64,000 nucleotides of DNA from UBA8337 sp965662725 (lineage in GTDB: Bacteria; Pseudomonadota; Alphaproteobacteria; RS24): NCBI GenBank assembly GCA_965662725.1, contig CBFIIT010000001.1, positions 1 through 64,000 on the forward strand, written 5' to 3'. The notes under the pieces were generated by a model. It had not been told where the DNA came from, ran no database searches, and was given only the letters and a program-made list of their open reading frames with translations. Positions 16,410 to 24,981 of the stretch are shown here, one piece after another. A program made the translations under genes and the position numbers. The first letter of the stretch is position 1. Every line of letters starts with the position of its first letter.

Positions 16410-17063
16410 ATGCAGGATAACTATAAGGCGATAATTTGGGATTTTGGCGGGGTTATCACCTCCAGCCCGTTCGAAGCTTTTAGCCGCTATGAGGCAGCCC
16501 ATAATCTGCCTGAAGATTTCATCCGCACGATTAATGCAACCAATCCAGACGCCAATGCATGGGCTAAGTTTGAGCGCAGTGAAATCGATGCGCAAGCGTT
16601 TGACAAAAGCTTTCGAGACGAGGCTTTGGCGGCCGGCCATGATGTGCCCGGCGCTGATGTGCTGGCGCTTTTGGCCGGTGATATTCGCCCTGAAATGGTG
16701 GCGGTTTTGGATGGGCTGAAAGGGCGCGGCTATCGATTGGCTTGTATTACCAATAATGTCAAAACCGGTGCCGGTGCCGGTATGGCGCGCAGCCAAGAAA
16801 AAGCCGGTGCGGTGGCGGCTGTGATGACGCGCTTTGAAGAAGTCATTGAAAGCTCGCTGGTCGGTGTACGCAAACCCGATCCGGCAATATATCAAATGGC
16901 CTGTGACAAGCTGGGTTTGGCGGCCGAGGATTGCGTATTTTTGGATGATTTGGGAATTAATCTCAAGCCGGCGCGCGCCATGGGCATGGGCACGGTGAAA
17001 GTTTTGAACGCAAGCCAAGCCATAGAAGAATTGGCCGGGCTTTTGGGACACGAGCTGCCGTAA
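16410..17063 (+). CDS. HAD-superfamily (subfamily IA) hydrolase
   Basis: HAD-like protein of 217 residues, close to the group fused to ACAD10 and to the N-domain of soluble epoxide hydrolase. Motif I is WDFGGV with the nucleophile Asp11, but the second aspartate (residue 13), the usual acid/base, is glycine. Motif II is ITNN, the motif III lysine lies in VRKPDPAIY, and motif IV is FLDDLGIN. GAAAGG before the ATG at 16410 decides the start. The Asp-to-Gly change is common in this subgroup and may mean weak phosphatase activity or another reaction. The gene ends at a strong terminator shared with the RND gene. Confidence 0.82.
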   Translation: MQDNYKAIIWDFGGVITSSPFEAFSRYEAAHNLPEDFIRTINATNPDANAWAKFERSEIDAQAFDKSFRDEALAAGHDVPGADVLALLAGDIRPEMVAVLDGLKGRGYRLACITNNVKTGAGAGMARSQEKAGAVAAVMTRFEEVIESSLVGVRKPDPAIYQMACDKLGLAAEDCVFLDDLGINLKPARAMGMGTVKVLNASQAIEELAGLLGHELP

Positions 17064-17106
17064 AACCTGCTGCACCTGCTTTTCGGTAAGTATTTTATCA
17101 AAATAA

Positions 17107-17134
17107 AAACCCCGGCAATTACTCGCCGGGGTTT
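17107..17134. terminator. bidirectional hairpin terminator
   Basis: CCCCGGC and its complement GCCGGGG enclose an 8-base loop. Runs of A before and T after allow termination in both directions, as expected between the convergent HAD and RND genes. Confidence 0.85.
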
Positions 17135-17162
17135 GTTTTATTTAGCCTTTACGATGGCTTGC

Positions 17163-19763
17163 TTAGTGAGCAAGCGCGCCGCTTGGCGCCTTTGGCGGTT
17201 CTTTGCGTGGGAAAATCATTTCCATCACAACGGCCAGTGCCGGCAATGCAGTCACCGCCATAATCATATTGATCATGAACATGAAAGTCAGCAGCAAGCC
17301 CATATCAGCCTGGAATTTCAGAGCTGAGAAGGCCCAAGTCGACACGCCGACAGCCAGTGTCAAAGCGGTAAACACCACCGCCATGCCGGTTTCGTTCAGC
17401 GTCTCTTTAAAGCTCGCCGTCACGTCAAGGCCGGTCGATAAGTGGTATTGAATGCGGTTATAAATATAAAACGCATAATCCACCCCAAGGCCGACCGCCA
17501 GCACCATCACCGGCAAGGTCGCAACCGTCAGACCGATTTCCAGTAATTCCATGAACCAATAGCCCATGAAAGTGGCCAAAGTCAGCGGCACACAACAAGC
17601 CACTGTGGCGCGCAAATCGCGATAAGTGAACAAGACCAGCGCGATAATTGTCACATAGACGTAAATCATCATCGGCAATTCAGAGACCTCAATCTCTTCA
17701 TTTACCGCTGCTTGCACACCCATATTACCCGATGCCAGACGGATAGAAACCGGCACCACTTCATGCTTGTCAATTTTCACGCCTTGGCTGCGCAACTCAT
17801 CGAGCAGGCTTTCCGGCGAGTCTTCATTGACATCATAGGTAATTGCCAAGGCAGGCGACACACCGTCATCAACCACATCGGTGCGAATGCCGAGATTAAT
17901 ATTGCCCGGGTCACGCATTGGCGGGTCAGTGACAACCATTAAATCGGCAATCGGCGCCGGTTGATTTTCACGGAACTCTTTAATCGCACTGGTAACGCCT
18001 TTAATCGTGGTCGCCTTGGCATCATCCAAAAAGACCAGCTGTGTCAGCAAGGTGCATTCTTCATTCAACAGGCCGGTGCTGGCACCGATCGGCGATGATG
18101 ATTGCACCAAGGCATATTTATTGCGCGGCAAGGCTTGCCATTTCAAATTACCCTCATTGAAACCGGCACTGGATTGACGCGTTACATAAGGCAAGGACAA
18201 GACCAGCGAAACACCTTCGACATTGCGCAAATACCAAGTGAACTCATTGAGGTATTTCATATACGGATAATTGATGCACGCTTCGCGCGGCGTTTCGACA
18301 ATCACCGTCAATAGATTGAGGCCAAGCGCAAATTTCTCAGCAATCTGGCGACTGTCTTCATTATACCGCGCTTCTTTACGCAGTTCCGGCGAACCGGCAT
18401 GCAAAGCACCGACATGGCGGTTTTGGCTTTGAATGAAAGCAGTAACAAACAAAATCGCTGAGACCGCCAGCACCACCAAAGCGGCACGCGGATTGGCAAT
18501 ATTGCCCAGCTTTTGCATCAACCGCACCCGTCCCTCACGGGCTTTCGCCGCGCGTTCAACAAAGCCGTCTTCGACTTTGAAATAGCTGGCGAGGATCGGC
18601 AGCATCACCAAATTGGTCAGAATTTTCAGCGCCACACCGATGGAAGCGGTAATCGCCAATTCCTGAATCATTTGGATCGGGATAAGCACCAAAGTACCGA
18701 AACCGACAAGGTCGGTGACCAAAGCCATGGAGCCCGGAATAAGCAGACCGCGGAAGCTGGCGCGGGCCGCCTCATCAGCCGTTTTACCGGATGAAATTTC
18801 TGCCGTAATCAGATTGATCTGCTGCACGCCATGGCTCACACCAATGGCAAATACAAGGAAAGGTACCAAAATCGCCAGCGGGTCGAGGCCATAGCCCAAA
18901 ATGTTCAAAATGCCGAACTGCCAGACCAGCGAGGTCAGTGAGCAGAACAAAGGCAGGAAGGTCAGAACAATTGACCGCGCATAGACATAAACCGATAAAA
19001 TCGTCAGCAAGAACGCAATGGCAAAGAATTGCACCACTGTGCCGGCACCATCGGCAATGTCACCGATCAGCTTGGCAAAGCCGATAATTTGCACTTCATA
19101 TACATCGCTCTCAAACTTGCCGCGAATTTCGCTTTCCAGCTTATCGGCAAGGTCAAAATAATCCAGCCGCTCACCGGTCTTCACATCATAATCAAGCAAT
19201 TCAGCACGCACCATGGCGGCGGAGAAATCATTCGCCACCAGCCGGCCGACAAAGCCGCCGCGCACCACATTGTTTTGAATGATTTGCAGCGCCGGCTCAC
19301 ATTTGGTGGCCAGGCTGGCTGTTTTCAGACGCGACACGCATTGACTGTCAATATTGTCCAGCGTGATTGTGCCGGGGATCACGTCATCAGCGACAAAACC
19401 ATCTTCGGTAATTTCAAAATAGCGGGAGTTCGGCGTCCATAACGAGGTCAGCGTATGACGCGCCACACCCGGCATATAAAACAAGCCATCGGTCAAATCC
19501 TTATAGCGACCGAAGAAATCCTTATTCCAAATATCGCCTTCGCGCATTTTCAACACCACAATAATGCGGTTTGAGCCGAATAAGCGGTCACGATATTCCT
19601 GGAATGTTTGGATATATTCATGCCCGGCCGGCAATTGCTTTTCAAAGCCGGCAGTCATTTTCAATTGTGTTGCATAATAACCGCTATACAGAGTGAAAGC
19701 GGCAAAAACTGCCAAGATTAATCCACGAAAGCGGAATAAAAATGTTTCTAATTTTCCTACCAT
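17163..19763 (-). CDS. RND superfamily transporter (MMPL type)
   Basis: Large inner-membrane transporter of 866 residues: one N-terminal helix, a periplasmic domain, six helices from about residue 235, a second periplasmic domain (about 430-650), then a second helical group ending near 850. The internal duplication and the GLGVDYAFYIYN segment (helix 8-9 region) are typical of MMPL/sterol-sensing-type RND proteins. Such transporters move hydrophobic molecules such as hopanoids, sterols or lipids between the membranes. No membrane-fusion or outer-membrane partner is adjacent. GGGAGG precedes the ATG, and a small GC-rich hairpin (19786-19805) lies in the leader. The substrate is unknown. Confidence 0.85.
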   Translation of the reverse strand: MVGKLETFLFRFRGLILAVFAAFTLYSGYYATQLKMTAGFEKQLPAGHEYIQTFQEYRDRLFGSNRIIVVLKMREGDIWNKDFFGRYKDLTDGLFYMPGVARHTLTSLWTPNSRYFEITEDGFVADDVIPGTITLDNIDSQCVSRLKTASLATKCEPALQIIQNNVVRGGFVGRLVANDFSAAMVRAELLDYDVKTGERLDYFDLADKLESEIRGKFESDVYEVQIIGFAKLIGDIADGAGTVVQFFAIAFLLTILSVYVYARSIVLTFLPLFCSLTSLVWQFGILNILGYGLDPLAILVPFLVFAIGVSHGVQQINLITAEISSGKTADEAARASFRGLLIPGSMALVTDLVGFGTLVLIPIQMIQELAITASIGVALKILTNLVMLPILASYFKVEDGFVERAAKAREGRVRLMQKLGNIANPRAALVVLAVSAILFVTAFIQSQNRHVGALHAGSPELRKEARYNEDSRQIAEKFALGLNLLTVIVETPREACINYPYMKYLNEFTWYLRNVEGVSLVLSLPYVTRQSSAGFNEGNLKWQALPRNKYALVQSSSPIGASTGLLNEECTLLTQLVFLDDAKATTIKGVTSAIKEFRENQPAPIADLMVVTDPPMRDPGNINLGIRTDVVDDGVSPALAITYDVNEDSPESLLDELRSQGVKIDKHEVVPVSIRLASGNMGVQAAVNEEIEVSELPMMIYVYVTIIALVLFTYRDLRATVACCVPLTLATFMGYWFMELLEIGLTVATLPVMVLAVGLGVDYAFYIYNRIQYHLSTGLDVTASFKETLNETGMAVVFTALTLAVGVSTWAFSALKFQADMGLLLTFMFMINMIMAVTALPALAVVMEMIFPRKEPPKAPSGALAH

Positions 19764-19917
19764 CAGGCCCTCCCAAGACCGATTGCGGCCCCGCTATGGG
19801 GGCCGTATGTAGCCAGAGTTTCACACCAAAACACCGCTAAGAGCAAGGGAAAACTTGACCATTTATTGCTTGCATAATGCCGCACCATAAGGTTTTTTCA
19901 CAAAAAGGAGCGTTCGC

Positions 19918-20400
19918 ATGAGCACAAAGCCCACAAGTGACGGTATTTCTGCCGAAGACGGGCGGCCGCTGGATGGCCGTCAATCGCCTGCCGCTTTGGC
20001 CATTCAGCGCGGCGTCATGCGGTTTTGCCGACAACAAAACATTGCTTGCTTACCGGAAGTGCCGCTGCCCAATCATCGCCGAGCCGATTTAATGGCCGCC
20101 ACCGATAAGGGTGAATTATGGATAATTGAAATAAAAAGCGGTCTGGCCGATTTTCAAGCCGACAGCAAATGGCCGGATTATCTGCCCTATTGCGACCGGT
20201 TTTATTTTGCTGTTGATCCGGATTTTCCGGTTGCGCGCCTACCTGAAACCAGCGGCTTGATATTGGCAGATAGCTATGGCGCCGAGATAATCACGGAAAA
20301 CGGGCCGGCAAAACTGGCTGCGGCGCGGCGCAATTTATTACTGCGCCGCATGGCCCGCATCGGCGCCTTCAGATTGGCGCGTTGGGGCGAACAAATTTAG
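19918..20400 (+). CDS. mmcB: MmcB family DNA repair protein
   Basis: Protein of 160 residues matching the alphaproteobacterial MmcB family, a PD-(D/E)XK nuclease-like fold. Asp in RRADLMAA and Glu-x-Lys in IIEIKSG lie in the expected order, then SDFQ-like and YFAVDPDFP segments complete the core. In Caulobacter MmcB belongs to the SOS response and helps survive mitomycin C damage. AAAAAGGAG precedes the ATG. I looked for the alphaproteobacterial LexA site (GTTC-N7-GTTC or GAAC-N7-GAAC) upstream and did not find it, so SOS control is not shown here. It is convergent with regA. Confidence 0.82.
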   Translation: MSTKPTSDGISAEDGRPLDGRQSPAALAIQRGVMRFCRQQNIACLPEVPLPNHRRADLMAATDKGELWIIEIKSGLADFQADSKWPDYLPYCDRFYFAVDPDFPVARLPETSGLILADSYGAEIITENGPAKLAAARRNLLLRRMARIGAFRLARWGEQI

Positions 20401-20409
20401 AGTTTTAAA

Positions 20410-20961
20410 TTAACGGGGCGCGCGTTTGGCCAAAATCCGCTGCAAAGTGCGCCGATGCATGTTTAATCGGCGGGCGGTTTCTGAGACATTGCGGTCGCAT
20501 AATTCAAATACCCGTTGAATATGTTCCCAGCGCACGCGGTCAGCGGACATCGGGTTTTCCGGTGGTGTCGCGCGTCCTTCAGGGTCGGCAATCAAAGCGG
20601 CATGAATTTCATTGGCATCGGCCGGCTTGGCCAAATAATCAACCGCACCGCGCTTCACCGCCTCCACAGCAGTGGCAATATTGCCATAGCCGGTCAGCAT
20701 GATTATGCGCGCTTCGGGATTGTCCTGCTGTAATTTTTCAACCACATCAAGGCCATTGCCATCATCAAGGCGCATATCGACCACCGCATATTGCGGTTTG
20801 ACTTTGCTCCCCAGTTCAATGCCTTCTGCTACGGAAGCAGCGGTATGCACCTCATAGCCGCGCGTTTCCATAGCCCGACCGAGACGTGTGAGCCATGGCT
20901 GGTCATCATCAACGATCAGCAGGCTTGCGCCTTCATATGCACTGGCAGTTGCTTCGCTCAT
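20410..20961 (-). CDS. regA: RegA/ActR/PrrA redox response regulator
   Basis: Two-component response regulator of 183 residues. The receiver has the acidic pocket DDDQ near residue 19, the phosphoacceptor Asp62 (VVDMRLDDG), Thr90 and Lys112 (YLAKPAD). A proline-rich linker leads to the Fis-type helix-turn-helix at about 135-180, whose SETARRLNMHRRTLQRIL is highly conserved in RegA/ActR/PrrA. It controls respiration, carbon fixation, nitrogen fixation or photosynthesis genes according to redox state. The codon before the ATG is GTG; AGGGG six bases before the ATG favours 20961. Its partner kinase gene regB lies 97 bp upstream on the same strand and senC is divergent from that, the usual grouping of this system. 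Confidence 0.93.
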   Translation of the reverse strand: MSEATASAYEGASLLIVDDDQPWLTRLGRAMETRGYEVHTAASVAEGIELGSKVKPQYAVVDMRLDDGNGLDVVEKLQQDNPEARIIMLTGYGNIATAVEAVKRGAVDYLAKPADANEIHAALIADPEGRATPPENPMSADRVRWEHIQRVFELCDRNVSETARRLNMHRRTLQRILAKRAPR

Positions 20962-21061
20962 CACAAACCCCTTATGAGAGATGGTTGTTAACCTTCACCT
21001 TCTATATAGGCCTCGGTTTCGTGCTTTCAACTTCCCATCAATAGGCCCGTCAATCAGCAGG

Positions 21062-22435
21062 TCAATCAATTGGCTGCTGCTCCAAACGCGCGCGCGGCCA
21101 TTCAATGCGCACACACGCCCCGCCCGGCATCGCTCCTTCGATCAATTCGGTTCTCTTTAGATTGCGCGCCGTCACATCCGCGCCGGAGCGTTGCAGCAAA
21201 GTGCGGGCGATGAAAAAGCCAAGACCGAGACCGAAACTGGCATCATCACCCGCATCTTCGACCAGACTGGCCGCGCTGCGACGCCGCGATGAGGTATAAG
21301 GCGCGCCCAATTGGGCCAAAATATCGGCGGCAAAGCCCGGCCCGTCATCGGCAATTTCCAACACGACGCGCTGCGGCGAATAAGTGGCCGAGACCCAGAC
21401 TGCGCTGCCGGCAAATTCGGCCGCGTTCTCAATAATATTGCCAAGCCCGTAAATCAACTCCGGCTGCCGCCGCAAAAGCGGTTCGCCGGTCGCCAAAAGG
21501 CCATTGGCATGGCAGGCAATATGCACGATTTTATCGCTCAACCCGCTTTCCAATACCGCCTCATCAATCAGCCCGCGCAAGCTGATTTCAGACAGTACCG
21601 GGTCATTTTCCTCGCTCGCCAAATCGGTCAAAATATTGCGACAACGCAAAGCCTGCTCGCGCATTAATTGGGCGTCTTCGCGCAAGCTTTCGGGTAAATC
21701 TTCGCGCGCCGCCAATTCGCCCGAGACCAGCACAATTGTGCCCAAAGGCGTGCCCAGCTGATGCGCGGCGGCCGCGGCCAAACCATCCAAAGCCGATAAT
21801 CTTTGCTCGCGTGCCAAAACCGAGCGCATGGCCGTTAGCGCCGCCGACATGCGCCGCCCTTCGCGCGTTACCCGCCAGACATAAGCGGGAATAAAAGCCA
21901 AAGCCAACATCATCGCCGTCCATAAGCCCAGTCGCATGAGCGGCGGAAAATCCGGCGCCGTGCCGCGCCATGGCAACGGCCAATGGGTGATTGCCAAAAC
22001 ACTGACAATCGCCATGGCAAACACCACTAATTGTAAAGTTGTACGCCAATTCAGCAGGCTGGCAGAAATCGTTACCGGCGCCAAAAGCAAAACCGAAAAC
22101 GGATTTAGCAAGCCGCCGGTCAAATATAGCAGCAAGCCCAATTGCCCCATATCAAAAGCCAGATAAAGCGCTGTTTGGCGCTGCGTCATCATATGATTGC
22201 GCGGCAGATTGAAAATCAGCACCAGGTTCAACAGAACCGCCATACCGATCACTGCCAAAACCGAGGCCAGCGGCAAGTCAAAGCCAAAGCCCAGATAGAC
22301 CATCGCCACCGCCGCGCTTTGACCGGAAATGGCCAGCCAGCGCAAAAACACCTGAACGCTGAGGCGAACCGCCGGTTGATCCAATTTATTGATATATTCG
22401 CGACCGCCGGTCGCATTGCCTTGCGCTTGTGCCAT
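21062..22435 (-). CDS. regB: RegB/ActS/PrrB redox sensor histidine kinase
   Basis: Membrane histidine kinase, 457 residues from the ATG at 22435 (site GGGGTGAA; the upstream ATG pair at 22465 has none). Six membrane helices occupy about 30-190, with the quinone-binding GGLLNPF loop at 107-113. The phosphoacceptor is His225 in AAAHQLGTPLG, and the redox cysteine falls at Cys265 (ALRCRNIL), the same number as the regulatory cysteine known in Rhodobacter RegB. The ATPase domain has N-box IENAAEF and GDGPGF-type G1 (ADDGPGFA), then FGLGLGFFIA. It phosphorylates RegA when the quinone pool is reduced. Confidence 0.93.
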   Translation of the reverse strand: MAQAQGNATGGREYINKLDQPAVRLSVQVFLRWLAISGQSAAVAMVYLGFGFDLPLASVLAVIGMAVLLNLVLIFNLPRNHMMTQRQTALYLAFDMGQLGLLLYLTGGLLNPFSVLLLAPVTISASLLNWRTTLQLVVFAMAIVSVLAITHWPLPWRGTAPDFPPLMRLGLWTAMMLALAFIPAYVWRVTREGRRMSAALTAMRSVLAREQRLSALDGLAAAAAHQLGTPLGTIVLVSGELAAREDLPESLREDAQLMREQALRCRNILTDLASEENDPVLSEISLRGLIDEAVLESGLSDKIVHIACHANGLLATGEPLLRRQPELIYGLGNIIENAAEFAGSAVWVSATYSPQRVVLEIADDGPGFAADILAQLGAPYTSSRRRSAASLVEDAGDDASFGLGLGFFIARTLLQRSGADVTARNLKRTELIEGAMPGGACVRIEWPRARLEQQPID

Positions 22436-22480
22436 AAATTTCACCCCGCTATAAACAAGCATCATTGGGAAAAGAAATAA

Positions 22481-23101
22481 ATGCCAAACCGCCAGAAAAT
22501 TAGTTTTGCCATAGCCGCCATCGGGCTGAGCGTCATTTTATCATTATTACTCGGCGCGCTTTGGCGCGAAGAAACCCCACCGCGCGGCTTAAGCGCCAAT
22601 ATTGGCGGGCCGTTTTCATTAATAGACCATAAAGGCACGCCGCGCAGCGATGCCGATTTTGCCGGCCGTCCGATGCTGATATTTTTCGGCTTTACCTATT
22701 GTCCTGATGTTTGCCCGACCGCGCTGGACCGCGTCGGGGCGGCTTTGGATATATTAAAAGAAACCGCGCCCGGCCAATATGAGGCCCTGCAGCCGCTTTT
22801 CATATCGGTTGATCCGGACCGTGACACGCCGCAAGCCATGGCCGATTATCTGGCTTATTTTCATCCGAAAATTACCGGCCTGACCGGCACGGTCGAGCAA
22901 ATCAATACCGTTAAGCGAGCCTATAAAGTCTATGCGGCGCGCGCGCAGGAAGCGGATGCAAATGGCAATTATCTGGTCGACCATTCATCATTTTTCTTTT
23001 TGATGGATGATGAGAATAAATATTTGGCGCATTTCGAGCATGCGTTATCAGCCGAAGATATGGCTGAAAAACTACATATTAAATTATCAGCCCGAAACTG
23101 A
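22481..23101 (+). CDS. senC: SCO/SenC/PrrC copper chaperone
   Basis: Membrane-anchored thioredoxin-like protein of 206 residues, one N-terminal helix (about 8-27) with the soluble domain outside. The copper ligands are visible: Cys74 and Cys78 in FTYCPDVCP and His168 in LVDHSS. It delivers copper to the CuA or CuB centre of cytochrome oxidase and takes part in redox signalling to RegB in Rhodobacter. It is divergent from regB with only 45 bp between the starts, so the promoters must overlap. Its stop abuts the stop of the convergent penicillin-binding protein gene with no bases between. Confidence 0.9.
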   Translation: MPNRQKISFAIAAIGLSVILSLLLGALWREETPPRGLSANIGGPFSLIDHKGTPRSDADFAGRPMLIFFGFTYCPDVCPTALDRVGAALDILKETAPGQYEALQPLFISVDPDRDTPQAMADYLAYFHPKITGLTGTVEQINTVKRAYKVYAARAQEADANGNYLVDHSSFFFLMDDENKYLAHFEHALSAEDMAEKLHIKLSARN

Positions 23102-24958
23102 TCAGCGGCCGAATAATCGGTCAAGCAAACCGCCCAATCCGGGCGTCGGGGCCGGGCCGCCGGGCAAGCGTAATTCAGCATTAACCTGTTTATGACGGCG
23201 CATGAAATGGGCCCAAATGCGCGCCGGTAAGCCGCCGCCGGTGACCCGCGCCATCGCATTGCCATTATCATTACCAACCCAAACTCCGACAACCAACGCA
23301 CCCGAATAGCCTATAAACCAAGCATCGCGCCAATTTTGCGAAGTGCCGGTTTTACCGGCAATATCAATATTCTCAAGCGCAGCAGCGCGGCCGGTACCCT
23401 CCATCACGGACGCCCGCAACATCGCATTGAGCGCGCCAATATGATGCGGTGCAATTATTTGCATAGGCGGCGGCGGCAAGCGGTCATACAGCACCTCGCC
23501 GGAAGCGGAAATCACCGTATCAATAATATGCGGCACAACGCGGCGACCGCCATTGGCAAAATGCGCATAGGCAGCGGTCAATTCCAATAGGCTGACCTCA
23601 AAACTGCCCAAGGCCAAAGACGGATGCGCGCGCAATCTGCCGCTCAAACCGAGGCGACGCGCCATATCAATCACCTTATCGCGACCGGTTTGTTCGCTGA
23701 CTTGCACCGCCACCGTGTTTAAAGACATAGCCAATGCAGCACTTGCGCTGACCCGGCCACGATATTTTTCATCATAATTTCGAGGTGCCCAATCGCCGAC
23801 CGAAAACGGTGCATCGTCAAATTCATCATCCGGCTTTAATCCGTTTTCAAGTGCCGCCAAATAGACCATTGGCTTAAACGCCGAGCCCGGTTGGCGCCGC
23901 GCTTGAACAGCCCGATTGAACGGGCTGGCTCGATAGGCGCGCCCGCCAACCATGGCCAATATGGCGCCATCCGGGCTCATCACCACCATCGCCGCTTGCC
24001 CGGCATTGCGCGCCTCACCATCCGCCGTCATTACCGCGCTCACCGCTTGCTCGGCTGCCAATTGCATTTTCGGGTCAAGACTGGTGATGATATCCAAATC
24101 AGCCCGCGGGCGACCCACATAATCGGGCAATTGGTCCAGCGTCCAATCAACTGCATAATGCGCAGCATCGGTTGAACGATTGGTCAAAGACACGGATTGC
24201 GTGGCCAAATCAGTGGCCGCTTCTCGCGATAAATGACCGGCAGCCCGCATCGCCGCAATAACCACACGGGCACGCGCTTGCGCTGCCTTAGGGTCGCGGG
24301 TCGGCGCATAGCGCGACGGCGCTTTTAAAAGACCGGCCAGCATTGCCGCTTCGCCAATGGTCAGATTTTGCACCGGTCGATTGAAATAGGTTTCAGCCGC
24401 TGCCTGCACCCCATAAGCGCCACTGCCGAAATAAACCCGGTTCATATACAGCGCGAAAATATCGGCTTTGGTGAAATGCGCTTCCAACCAAAAGGCCAGC
24501 AAGAGTTCTTGGATTTTGCGTTTGAAACTGCGCTCCGGCGTTAAAAACACGTTTTTCGCCAATTGCTGGGTCAGTGTTGAGCCGCCCTGCACCAAACCGC
24601 CGGCGCGCAAATTGGCCAGCATGGCGCGCGCCAAGCCCCGCGGGTCGAGGCCGAAATGGGTGAAAAACCGCCGGTCTTCAATCGCCGTGACCGCGTTTAT
24701 CAAATGCGGCGGAAAATCCTCATAGCGCAAAGCACGGCCACTTTGTCGCCCGCGCCGCGCCACCAGCGCATCATCGCGCGCATAAATCGATAATTCAGGC
24801 CGCGACCCGGTTTTCCATAAATCATCAGTATCAGGTAAATCCAACGCATATACGAAAACCAGACCGGCAAAAGCCAGGCCAAGCCAAAGAACGCCAATCA
24901 GCGCCCAATAGACCAAGCGCCATATCCCGAAGCGTTTTTTTGCTGTCGCTTCGCTCAT
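23102..24958 (-). CDS. penicillin-binding protein 1A family (bifunctional)
   Basis: Class A penicillin-binding protein, 618 residues, shorter than typical PBP1A (about 800) and close to the compact class found in alphaproteobacteria. One N-terminal membrane helix (about 14-38) precedes the GT51 transglycosylase domain with EDRRFFTHFG, GGSTLTQQLAKN and the YMNRVYFGSG segment. The transpeptidase has the S-x-x-K motif in GSAFKP, the SLN motif and the KTG triad in AGKTGTS. It polymerises and cross-links peptidoglycan outside the inner membrane. GTG precedes ATG at 24958, which is taken as start. It lies 23 bp downstream of gyrB and may be read from the dnaN-recF-gyrB transcript. Confidence 0.88.
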   Translation of the reverse strand: MSEATAKKRFGIWRLVYWALIGVLWLGLAFAGLVFVYALDLPDTDDLWKTGSRPELSIYARDDALVARRGRQSGRALRYEDFPPHLINAVTAIEDRRFFTHFGLDPRGLARAMLANLRAGGLVQGGSTLTQQLAKNVFLTPERSFKRKIQELLLAFWLEAHFTKADIFALYMNRVYFGSGAYGVQAAAETYFNRPVQNLTIGEAAMLAGLLKAPSRYAPTRDPKAAQARARVVIAAMRAAGHLSREAATDLATQSVSLTNRSTDAAHYAVDWTLDQLPDYVGRPRADLDIITSLDPKMQLAAEQAVSAVMTADGEARNAGQAAMVVMSPDGAILAMVGGRAYRASPFNRAVQARRQPGSAFKPMVYLAALENGLKPDDEFDDAPFSVGDWAPRNYDEKYRGRVSASAALAMSLNTVAVQVSEQTGRDKVIDMARRLGLSGRLRAHPSLALGSFEVSLLELTAAYAHFANGGRRVVPHIIDTVISASGEVLYDRLPPPPMQIIAPHHIGALNAMLRASVMEGTGRAAALENIDIAGKTGTSQNWRDAWFIGYSGALVVGVWVGNDNGNAMARVTGGGLPARIWAHFMRRHKQVNAELRLPGGPAPTPGLGGLLDRLFGR

Positions 24959-24981
24959 CACTTGCTCATCAGGCAGCGCGC

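Noticed and set aside
16371..17075. 234-codon frame antisense to the HAD gene
   Set aside because: Shadow of a gene with clear HAD motifs; it would also run through the terminator region.
19764..19917. LexA (SOS) site before mmcB
   Set aside because: No GTTC-N7-GTTC or GAAC-N7-GAAC pair found in the intergenic region.
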